Shown piece by piece: positions 16,405-24,289 of a DNA stretch of 64,000 bases. How positions within the stretch are numbered: the stretch's first letter is position 1; each line of letters begins with the position of its first letter. The notes beneath the pieces are model-generated. The model was given only the letters and a program-made list of their open reading frames with translations. It was not told the DNA's origin and did no database searches. The stretch comes from Terripilifer sp031921685 (GTDB lineage: Bacteria; Pseudomonadota; Alphaproteobacteria; Rhizobiales; Beijerinckiaceae): contig NZ_JAPDHU010000001.1 in NCBI RefSeq assembly GCF_031921685.1, positions 1,674,001 through 1,738,000 on the forward strand, read 5' to 3'. The position numbers and the translations under genes were made by a program.

Positions 16405-17565
16405 TTATTGACGGAAATTTGGCGGCCGGTACGGCTCCTGCGACGTTGGGCCGCGATAGGCCTGGGCCGGCAGGTTCGGGTTGAGCCGCTGCGGCACCGG
16501 CGCGGCGGAAGCGCCATAGCCGCCTGTCGGAGCTGCCGGCGGCGTCACGGCCTGCTGCGGCACTGGGCCGAGGTAGCGCGGTCCGGTCGGCTGGACGGGC
16601 TGCTGCGGTACGATCGTCGTGGCCGGCGGTGCCTGTGGAGCGGGTGCTGCGACCTCGCGCGGCTCCTCCTGCTGGTCCCTGGGCTTGTGGCGGACGATAC
16701 GGCGGGCTGGGCGGGATTGTGCGGCGACCTGCTGCCGGTTTTCCGCGGCGGGGCGGCCGGCGCCGCTCAAGGCGCTTTCCAGGCTGCCGACGCGGGTCAC
16801 CGGCGCGGTCACGGCCGTCGTGCGGCCACCGCGTCCGTTGTCAACGAAAGCGCCGGGGTCGATGTTGCGGCGATCCATCGTCAGGATACGCACGGTGGCC
16901 TCAGGCTCGCCCATCTGCAAGGCTTCGACATAGCCTGCCAGTTGATCGAGGTCCTTGGTGCCGCTGCACAGGCGGATGCGGATGGAAGCGGGCGCGCCGC
17001 GGCCGGCCAGCACCGCGCCGAAACGGGCCAGGCCCGAACGGTTCGGTCCGGCATCACGAATGTTATCGACCCATTGCCAGGCGAAGATGCAACGATGGCC
17101 GTTGCCCTGCTTGCCGATAGCCAGGCCAAAGGGGCCAAGCGCGTTCTGCATCGGCTTGGTGACGATGTTCATCTGGATGCCGCGAAAGCGCGACAGGATT
17201 TCCGACTGGATACCGCGCTCCGACGGCTTGCCCATCTGCAGCATATTGGGGCCGCCCGGCGAGGCTTCGGTCTCGATGCTGACTTCCAGCACGTTCTCGG
17301 ACTTGGTGCCGGCATCGAAGCCCATCACGATGTCCTGGCGCGTACCGTTGGGATAGTTGCGTTCGCGGATGCGCGTCACGGCGCCGGCCTCGATCGGCAG
17401 CAGCATCATCGCCTGTTGGAAGCTCGCATCGCCGGTGGGATTGGCGGTGACGGGAACGGTGGCGGCGGCGGCGCTCTCGTCGCGTGACAGGTAGCGTTGC
17501 TCGCTCGAAGTTCTGCCGCAAGCGGCGGCGAGCAACGCCAGAGGCAGGATCAGCCAGCGTTTCAT
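16405..17565 (-). CDS. bcsN: Cellulose biosynthesis lipoprotein BcsN
   Basis: The 386-residue protein starts with a lipoprotein signal (LALLAAAC, lipobox Cys at about 16) and matches BcsN, found in cellulose operons of Hyphomicrobiales. The middle part is a folded domain (GNGHRCIFAWQWVD); the last 130 residues are Pro/Ala/Gln-rich and probably disordered, suited to spanning or coating the periplasm. The role is unproven but linked to cellulose export. It is the last gene of the bcs operon; its ATG lies one base after the TPR gene's TAA, so it is surely cotranscribed. Confidence 0.8.
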   Translation of the reverse strand: MKRWLILPLALLAAACGRTSSEQRYLSRDESAAAATVPVTANPTGDASFQQAMMLLPIEAGAVTRIRERNYPNGTRQDIVMGFDAGTKSENVLEVSIETEASPGGPNMLQMGKPSERGIQSEILSRFRGIQMNIVTKPMQNALGPFGLAIGKQGNGHRCIFAWQWVDNIRDAGPNRSGLARFGAVLAGRGAPASIRIRLCSGTKDLDQLAGYVEALQMGEPEATVRILTMDRRNIDPGAFVDNGRGGRTTAVTAPVTRVGSLESALSGAGRPAAENRQQVAAQSRPARRIVRHKPRDQQEEPREVAAPAPQAPPATTIVPQQPVQPTGPRYLGPVPQQAVTPPAAPTGGYGASAAPVPQRLNPNLPAQAYRGPTSQEPYRPPNFRQ

Positions 17566-17566
17566 G

Positions 17567-20212
17567 TTAGTGGCCCTCCTCTTGCGTGGGCGTGGTGACG
17601 ATGAATTCCGCCGTGGCGAGCGGCGGCGGCGAATTAAGATGGTCGAAGACCTGCCGGGCCTCGCCGAGACGGCCGAGATTGAGCAGCGACCAGCCGCGCA
17701 CGAGCCGCAGCTCCAGCGGCTCGAACAGAGTTTTGGCGCGACGGTCGAGCATGGCGAGTGCGGCGGCGTAATTCTTGTCGTTGTAGCGCGCGACCGCTTC
17801 GCGGCCGGCGTCGTCGCTGACCTTGGCGAGTGGTGCGCGCATTGGCGCGGCCGGCAGCGCATCGGGATCGGTCGGGCGCGGCTCCAGGAACGCCAGCAGC
17901 GACAGGGTGCGGGCCGCCGGCGAGGAGCGTTTGGGGTCGCTCATGCTGCGTGCGATCCTGGTCACGCCGCCCGTCGGCGTCATGTCGATCTGCGAACGGC
18001 GGCCACCGCCCGGCGAGAATTGCTGCATGGTCGGCTGCTGTTGGATCGGCATGAAGGGTGCCGAGGTGCCGGTCGCCGCGGCCGGTGGCGGCACGCGCGG
18101 CAATTGGCCGAGCATGCCGGCGATGCCTTCGAGGTCCTGGCGCACACCGTCGCCGCCAGCGCCTTGCGACGTGCCGCGCGTAGCGCGCGCATCTTCCGCC
18201 TGCTGCGTCGTCCAGATCGTGCCGTCCGGTGCTTTCTCCGCCGTATGCGGTTCGCTCGCCTGGGTGGCGCCGTTCCAGCCGGGCAGCAGAGCGAAGCCAT
18301 AGCGTTCATAGGGCATGGCGCCGACGCCCGGCACACGGCGCGCCACAAGCGGGAAGGGGCCACGATAATATTCAGGCGCCATCGGCGTCATTGCCATCGT
18401 GCCGCTGGCGGCGATCGCCATCGGCTTGCCGAACAATCGGCCCGACGAAGCAAAGCGCAGCGGATTCTCCGGGCCGATGGCGACGGGGAATTCCTGCGGA
18501 TTCAATTTCGGCATCGGCGCCGCCGCCGTCTGCCACGTCGCATAGCCCTGCTGCATCGGCGTGAACTGCTGCACGTTGCCGCTGCGCATGCCACCGGGGC
18601 CCGGGCCAGCAGCGCGTGGCGCCTGCTGGCCGAGATACATGTTCTGCTGGCCGGCATAGGCGTTCTGCGTCGCGTAATAGCTGTTCAGCATCTGCTGGCG
18701 CTGTTTCGGCGAGGCGCTCTGCAGATCGCAGGGCGTCGGCGGGCGGCGGATGCCGTCGGGGAAGACCAGTTCGACGACTTTCGGAAACAGGCCGTCGTAG
18801 CGATTGATCAGTTCGACATAGTCCTTCATCCGCTTGGTGCGGCGTGCCGAAACGGCGAGGCCGTAGATGGTTCCTTCCTTCGGATACCAGGCGGCGGCGC
18901 GCGAAAACCATTCGTAAGCGGTGTCGAACTGGCAGGCATTATAGGCGTACCAGCCGAGCGCCTGGGCACCTTCGCCGGAACCCAGATCCATCGTCACCTG
19001 CGCGTAACGTAGCAGCCGTTCCGGCTCGATATAGGGCGGGATCTCCTTGGTGAGATCGCGCTCCAGAATATCGATGAACAGGATGGCGTTGTTGATCAGC
19101 GGCTGCCGCCAGGCATAGGCGACTTCCTCGGTCTCGCGATACATGCCGAGTTCGCGCAGCGAATGGGCGAGGCCATGGGCGATCATCGCATCGCCGCCGC
19201 GTTCCAACGCCAGCTTGAACCATTCCAGCGCTTCGCGGAAAGCCTTCGCCTTGTAATAGTACCAGGCGACGAGGCCGGCCTGATTGGGATCGCTGGCGCT
19301 GCGCGCGTAATCCTCGAAGGCTTTCAGCTCAGTGCCGGGCACTTCGTCTTTGCGCTCGTCATGCAGATAGGCGCTGATGCGCATGCGTGTGATGTCGGTC
19401 TGGATCGGCGCCCATTCGTTGGCGCGGCCCATGGCGATCAGCGGCTCGACATCGGACATGCGCAAGGCCGCCATCGCCTTCTGGATGGTGGCGAGCCGCA
19501 CGTCCGATTCACGGTTCATCGTCAGGATCGATTTGTAGGTCTGAACCGCGTCCTGGGTCTGCTTGGTTTTGGCATAGGCCTCGGCTACCGCCCAGAGGAC
19601 GTCGACGTCGGTCTCTTCCGGATTGAAATTGTCTTTCTTGAGTATGTCGAGCAGGTCTTGCAGCTTGCCGCCGTTGAAGAGCGACAGGATCTGATTGCGC
19701 AAGGTCTTGCGCGCCAGTTTCTGCGTCAGCTCGGCTGAGGGCTGCCAGCCCGGCTCGGCGCGCATGCGCAGATCGATGGCGGCTCTCAGATCGTCGAGCT
19801 GATCGGCGGCGAACAGATCCCAGAAGGATTGCTCGTCTTCGCCACCTGCTCTGTTCTGCTCATAGAGATCGGCCGGCGGTTCCCAGCCTGGATAAAGCCG
19901 TTGCAGACGGCGCATTTCCGTTTGCACGCGCTGGGTCTGATTGAGCGAGGCGTAATAACGCAGAGCGGAATCGTCGACCGTGTCGCCGGGGCCAAGCGGC
20001 AGGCCGAGCCCTGGAACGGGTTGGATCGCTTGCGGCGTGGCGCGCGGCGCGTCGATGGGGCGGTTGTTCGGGGCAGGCGTCGGCGCGATGCCGGGGCGCG
20101 GCCGCGCGCCCTCGACAATGAAATCGCTCTGACCAAACGCCACCGGCGCCGCGATGAAGGCGGCTGCGCAGAGGCCCAGGCTCAGAAGATGCGATTTCAG
20201 TTTCTGAGGCAT
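17567..20212 (-). CDS. Cellulose operon TPR protein (BcsK/BcsC-like)
   Basis: The 881-residue protein has a signal peptide (residues 1-28, APVAFGQ), a Pro-rich stretch to about 75, then TPR-like helical repeats to about residue 500 (VAEAYAKTKQTQDAVQTYKS, AWYYYKAKAFREALEWFKLA). The C-terminal 380 residues are low-complexity with segments rich in Gln, Ala and Pro. No C-terminal outer-membrane beta-barrel of the BcsC type is evident. It sits where type III (Agrobacterium-like) cellulose operons carry a TPR protein called BcsK, so it may take over the periplasmic scaffold role of BcsC. It overlaps bcsZ by 16 nt. Confidence 0.7.
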   Translation of the reverse strand: MPQKLKSHLLSLGLCAAAFIAAPVAFGQSDFIVEGARPRPGIAPTPAPNNRPIDAPRATPQAIQPVPGLGLPLGPGDTVDDSALRYYASLNQTQRVQTEMRRLQRLYPGWEPPADLYEQNRAGGEDEQSFWDLFAADQLDDLRAAIDLRMRAEPGWQPSAELTQKLARKTLRNQILSLFNGGKLQDLLDILKKDNFNPEETDVDVLWAVAEAYAKTKQTQDAVQTYKSILTMNRESDVRLATIQKAMAALRMSDVEPLIAMGRANEWAPIQTDITRMRISAYLHDERKDEVPGTELKAFEDYARSASDPNQAGLVAWYYYKAKAFREALEWFKLALERGGDAMIAHGLAHSLRELGMYRETEEVAYAWRQPLINNAILFIDILERDLTKEIPPYIEPERLLRYAQVTMDLGSGEGAQALGWYAYNACQFDTAYEWFSRAAAWYPKEGTIYGLAVSARRTKRMKDYVELINRYDGLFPKVVELVFPDGIRRPPTPCDLQSASPKQRQQMLNSYYATQNAYAGQQNMYLGQQAPRAAGPGPGGMRSGNVQQFTPMQQGYATWQTAAAPMPKLNPQEFPVAIGPENPLRFASSGRLFGKPMAIAASGTMAMTPMAPEYYRGPFPLVARRVPGVGAMPYERYGFALLPGWNGATQASEPHTAEKAPDGTIWTTQQAEDARATRGTSQGAGGDGVRQDLEGIAGMLGQLPRVPPPAAATGTSAPFMPIQQQPTMQQFSPGGGRRSQIDMTPTGGVTRIARSMSDPKRSSPAARTLSLLAFLEPRPTDPDALPAAPMRAPLAKVSDDAGREAVARYNDKNYAAALAMLDRRAKTLFEPLELRLVRGWSLLNLGRLGEARQVFDHLNSPPPLATAEFIVTTPTQEEGH

Positions 20213-21345
20213 GAAGCATACCTCATTTGAATCGCCAGCAGCGCCATCATGTGCAGCGTCGTCGGATAGTAGTTATCGGCATCGCGCGGCGCGCGGAGAT
20301 TGGCGGGGATCGGCGCCTGATCGACGGCGCACGACAGGAGCGCGGCGATGCTGGAATAGCCGGCTTCGCCAAGCTGTTCGACCTCGCGGCCGGAACTCAC
20401 TTCGATCGCGGCGACGCTGCCGCGCTTGCGCGTCGACCAGGCATAGAAGGGCGCATAGCTGTCCCAATCGCCGACGCCAGCCCAGGCCATGTAGAGCGGA
20501 ATGCGGATCGAATTATAGGAGAACTGCGCCGGAAAGCCGTCGGCCGGCTTGATGCCGTTGTCGCGGATGGAAATCCATTCGGTCGGCAGGCTTTGCGGCC
20601 CAAAGCGCGCCGCCTTCATCAGATCGAGACCGGTCTGCGTCAGTCCGTTCCAGTCGAGCTCCGGCGCGACGAGATAAAGCCGCGCGAAGGCGGGGAAGAC
20701 GTAATAGGACAGGTTGATCACGGGGCCATCAGGCCGATCACCGGCCGAGAAGCCGTTGACGGCGGGCAAGAGCAGCGCGCCTTGTTGCGCCTTGAACAGA
20801 ACGAGCTTGCGGCCGACCTCGACGGCGATGCGCCGCCCGGCAATATAATAAGAGACATCGGCCCAAAGCTCGCCCGCTTCGGCGAGCGCCCAGGCGACGA
20901 GAATGTCGCCGTCGCTGGCGTTGTTCATGTCGGACACGCCGGGACGATGATTGGGCGACCAGCGCCAGGCCATGAGCTGATCGTCGCGTACCATCAGATT
21001 GGCGCGCGTCCACGTCCAGATACGATCGAAGGTCGGGCGGTCGTTGGCGGCCACCGCCAGCAGCATGGCATAGCCCTGGCCCTCGCTGTGGCTGATGAGA
21101 TCGTTGGCGGTATCGACGACGCGGCCGGTGTTGGTGACGAAGCGCGCTTTATAGGCCTGCCAATATTGCACCGCCTTGAACGTGCCGCCGAGCGGCATGG
21201 CGCGGGCGTCGAGAGACAGAACGCGTCGCGGTTCGCTCACCGGCACATTGGCCGGCGTCACGCCCTGTGCCTGCGCCCAGGACGCGATCGTCGAAGACGC
21301 AAGCAACAGAGAGGCGGTCGCGATCGCCTTCAGGATACGCATCAT
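20197..21345 (-). CDS. bcsZ: Periplasmic endoglucanase BcsZ (GH8)
   Basis: The 382-residue glycoside hydrolase family 8 enzyme has a signal peptide (ASSTIASWAQAQ). The catalytic acid Glu is in SHSEGQGYAML and the Asp in NNASDGDILVAWAL, both typical of BcsZ/CelC. It trims beta-1,4-glucan in the periplasm during cellulose export. ATG at 21345 overlaps the bcsB stop by 4 nt (ATGA); a second ATG follows immediately. Its 3' end overlaps the next gene by 16 nt, so the whole block is translationally coupled. Confidence 0.9.
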   Translation of the reverse strand: MMRILKAIATASLLLASSTIASWAQAQGVTPANVPVSEPRRVLSLDARAMPLGGTFKAVQYWQAYKARFVTNTGRVVDTANDLISHSEGQGYAMLLAVAANDRPTFDRIWTWTRANLMVRDDQLMAWRWSPNHRPGVSDMNNASDGDILVAWALAEAGELWADVSYYIAGRRIAVEVGRKLVLFKAQQGALLLPAVNGFSAGDRPDGPVINLSYYVFPAFARLYLVAPELDWNGLTQTGLDLMKAARFGPQSLPTEWISIRDNGIKPADGFPAQFSYNSIRIPLYMAWAGVGDWDSYAPFYAWSTRKRGSVAAIEVSSGREVEQLGEAGYSSIAALLSCAVDQAPIPANLRAPRDADNYYPTTLHMMALLAIQMRYASCLRN

Positions 21346-24260
21346 GTACTCCGACCCACGCCCTTCAAGAACCAGTGCGTGGCACACGCCAGAACCAGCG
21401 CCAGTATGAAGGCCAACAGAACGTAAATATTTCGATTCAGCGACAACCAGCCGGCAGCGATCAGGCGCATGTTGTCGATGGAGAGCGGTTGTGTCGCCAC
21501 CAGCCGGGCGTTCTCGACGGGAATGTCGACGATGGCGCCTTCGGCGGCGTTCAACACGGAAACCTTGCCGCTGATCTGCTGCCAGACGCGCGGATCGACC
21601 AGGCAGTTGACCGATTGGGCGAGCATGGCGGCATTGGGCGCGGTGACCAACGTGCGCACGCTGTCGGGCGTGCTGCCGGTCAGATCCTGCGCCATGACCA
21701 ACGAGGCCTGTCGGGTCAGCACGGGACGGCGGACGCGGACTTCGAAATGATCGCCGATCCAATTGCGGGTGTCGCCGTAAAGCGAGCTGCCCCAATCGAG
21801 CGCGCGTCGATAGGTGTTGAGCGCCTTGCCGAACATGCCGTCCTGATTACGAATGTTGGAATCCCATTCGTCGTAAAGACCCTTGTCGGCATCGCCGATG
21901 GCGCCGACGGCGGTCGGATCGATTTGGAATTTGGCAGAGGCCTCGGCACTGCGGAAGCCGCCTTGCGGTGTCGGCATGTGACAGGCGGCTGGGAAGTTGC
22001 GCTGCAGGACGAGGCGGTGGCGTGCCATCGCCTCGGTGCGCGACAGTTGCTCGCTCTGCGGCGCGACTTCCGCGTTCACCGCTTCGCTCCAGTTGTCGAG
22101 AATGATCTGCTGCTGCAGGCCGACGGACTTATAAGTGTCGTTTTGGACGGACAGCGCCGGTGCGACGATCAGGGCCGGGCCTTGTTCAGGTGTCGGCTCG
22201 TTCAAGGTCAATTCAAAGTCGATCGGCTTTCCGGCCGAGGTGGCGAGATGGGTGGCGAGCGTCGCCGCCGCGCCGATCGCTTCCTTGCTCGGTGCCGGTA
22301 CATAAAGCACCGGGCGCTTCTCGGCGCTGGCATAGGGAAAGGCGCCGGTCGCTGTCACCGCGAGATCGGGCATGCGGCCGATGCGGGCGATCTTCGGCAG
22401 TTCGATCTCAGTCGAATCGAGCAGCAGGAAACGCTTACGGCCGGAAATGGCGGCGATAGGATCGCAAGCGGTGTCACTTGGCACGGCGAGCTGCGCTTCG
22501 ATTTCGATGCGGTTGAGGCCTGGCCGCAGGCTACCGAGCGGCAGCGGAATCGGATTGCGCTGGAAGACGTCGCCGCTGCTCTTCGGCAGCGCCAGGCTGA
22601 CGGCGGTGCGCGTGTTGACGTTGACGACGATCTGCGCGCCGGTGCGCAGGCCCGGCGCATAGCCGCCGGCGAGATCGAGCGTCACTTTCGCATAATCGGC
22701 GGAGTAAAAATCCGGCGGCAGCACGATATTGAAGCCGACGCGGAACATGCGGCCGCTGAATTCCTGGCTGATCACGCCAAGGTCACGCAGCTTGACGCGC
22801 TCGCCACCGAACAGGCGATAGCCGGGGAAAGCCTGCGCGGCGCGAATGCCTTGCGGCGTGCCCTTCAGCTCCGACGAAATGGAAAACTGGCGCAGCGCCG
22901 CGTTGACGTCTTCTTCTGTGCGGCCGGTGAAGACCACGGTGGTGCGCTTGCCGCCGGAGGCGGGAATGATGACGACGCGCGGCCCCAGCACCTGGCCGAC
23001 ATTCATCGCGCCGAGCTGGCTGCCGATGTCGTTGATGGTGCCGATGGCGAGATTGATGCCATGCAGGCCGTCGGCGAGCGGGCCGACATCGACGGAGGTC
23101 TGCTGGAAACGGCCATGCAGCGCCAGCATCTGGGTCGCACGCATGACGCGATCGATGCTGGCGACACTGGTCTTGCCGGGGATGACGGCGCGGATCGGCA
23201 TGGCGCCTTGCTCATCGACCGGCAGAGCGGCGAGATCGGCGATATTGGTGACGGCGCCGGTGCCGCTCAGCACCAGGCCGGTCTGGGTCGGATCGATCTG
23301 CGTCCACAGTTCATAGGTCGCCTGGAGCGAGCAATCGACGCGATGGCGCTGCTCGGCCATGATGCGGATCGAGTTGAAACCCGCTTTCATCAGGCCGTCG
23401 GAAATATCGAAGACGGCCGTGCGCACGCCGCGCGAGCCGGTGATATTGGTGCGGCCGACCGTCTGATCGTTGACCATCAACGTCAGATAAGAGGCCTCCG
23501 GCATGACCGAGACCGCCGACAGGAAGCCGATCTGGAATTTCAGGCCGCGCTGAATCTGGTTCTCGGTGAGATAGAGGGGCCATTCGGACGAGCCGATTTC
23601 GCCGGACAGGCGGAAGCCCTGCACATTGTTGGCGAGGTGGCGCAGCAGAACGCCATTTTCCTTCAGCGATCCACCGCGCGTGGCGATGGTCGGCTTCGGC
23701 TGGGTTGTCGGCGTAAACGGTTTCGGCGCCGCCATTTGCGGCGTCACCGGAATGGCGAGGGGCGCCATGCCGGATGTCGGCGCGGTGGGCGCCTGCGCGA
23801 TGGGGGCTTGCGCGATCGGTGCCGGCTGCGCGGCCGGCGACGGCTGAACAATGGGAGCCTGCGCGACGGGCGCGGGAGCAACGGGGACTTGTGCAACAGG
23901 GACTTGTGCAACAGGGACTTGCGCAACAGGGGCCGGTGCAACGGGCGCCGGCAATTGTGCGGTCGCGGGTTGTTCAGCCGGCGCAGGTGTGGGGCCGAGC
24001 GGAATCTGACGCGGCGGCGGACGCGTCTCGGTGCTGGCGGTCGGTGGCAGCGAGCGGCGCAACTGCTGCACGCCATAGAGATCGGAGGGCTTTTGCGGCG
24101 CGGTCTCGGTCGGTTGCGGTGACGTCGGCTGCAGGCGTTGCAGGCTCGGCGGTGCCGTCGTGAATATCGGCTGCGCAGGCGCAAGGGTGCTCGCGGCCAT
24201 GAGCATGACCGCCGCGAGCGTTTGCGTCGCTGCAAACGATATGGACCTGCTGATCAGCAT
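21342..24260 (-). CDS. bcsB: Cellulose synthase regulatory subunit BcsB
   Basis: The 972-residue periplasmic partner of BcsA has a signal peptide at 1-29, BcsB carbohydrate-binding and flavodoxin-like domains over most of its length, and a C-terminal membrane anchor (IYVLLAFILALVLACATHWF) with which BcsB locks onto BcsA. It is longer than usual because of a Pro/Ala/Val/Gln-rich linker at about residues 75-180, part of which is encoded by a 15-bp tandem repeat. The ATG at 24260 comes 29 nt after the bcsA stop; upstream frame extension is not credible. Confidence 0.9.
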   Translation of the reverse strand: MLISRSISFAATQTLAAVMLMAASTLAPAQPIFTTAPPSLQRLQPTSPQPTETAPQKPSDLYGVQQLRRSLPPTASTETRPPPRQIPLGPTPAPAEQPATAQLPAPVAPAPVAQVPVAQVPVAQVPVAPAPVAQAPIVQPSPAAQPAPIAQAPIAQAPTAPTSGMAPLAIPVTPQMAAPKPFTPTTQPKPTIATRGGSLKENGVLLRHLANNVQGFRLSGEIGSSEWPLYLTENQIQRGLKFQIGFLSAVSVMPEASYLTLMVNDQTVGRTNITGSRGVRTAVFDISDGLMKAGFNSIRIMAEQRHRVDCSLQATYELWTQIDPTQTGLVLSGTGAVTNIADLAALPVDEQGAMPIRAVIPGKTSVASIDRVMRATQMLALHGRFQQTSVDVGPLADGLHGINLAIGTINDIGSQLGAMNVGQVLGPRVVIIPASGGKRTTVVFTGRTEEDVNAALRQFSISSELKGTPQGIRAAQAFPGYRLFGGERVKLRDLGVISQEFSGRMFRVGFNIVLPPDFYSADYAKVTLDLAGGYAPGLRTGAQIVVNVNTRTAVSLALPKSSGDVFQRNPIPLPLGSLRPGLNRIEIEAQLAVPSDTACDPIAAISGRKRFLLLDSTEIELPKIARIGRMPDLAVTATGAFPYASAEKRPVLYVPAPSKEAIGAAATLATHLATSAGKPIDFELTLNEPTPEQGPALIVAPALSVQNDTYKSVGLQQQIILDNWSEAVNAEVAPQSEQLSRTEAMARHRLVLQRNFPAACHMPTPQGGFRSAEASAKFQIDPTAVGAIGDADKGLYDEWDSNIRNQDGMFGKALNTYRRALDWGSSLYGDTRNWIGDHFEVRVRRPVLTRQASLVMAQDLTGSTPDSVRTLVTAPNAAMLAQSVNCLVDPRVWQQISGKVSVLNAAEGAIVDIPVENARLVATQPLSIDNMRLIAAGWLSLNRNIYVLLAFILALVLACATHWFLKGVGRST
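23879..23938 (-). repeat. 15-bp tandem repeat inside bcsB
   Basis: Four head-to-tail 15-bp units lie here; the middle two are nearly identical (plus-strand unit CAACAGGGACTTGTG). In the protein they encode the pentapeptide series VAQVP. Being a multiple of three, unit gain or loss would only change linker length. Flanking sequence continues the Ala/Pro pattern with diverged units. Confidence 0.75.
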
Positions 24261-24289
24261 TTTCTTGTGTCTGGTCCCTTGATCCTGTG

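Noticed and set aside
21267..24122. 951-codon plus-strand frame over bcsB and bcsZ
   Set aside because: Antisense shadow of well-supported genes, low-complexity, no ribosome binding site.
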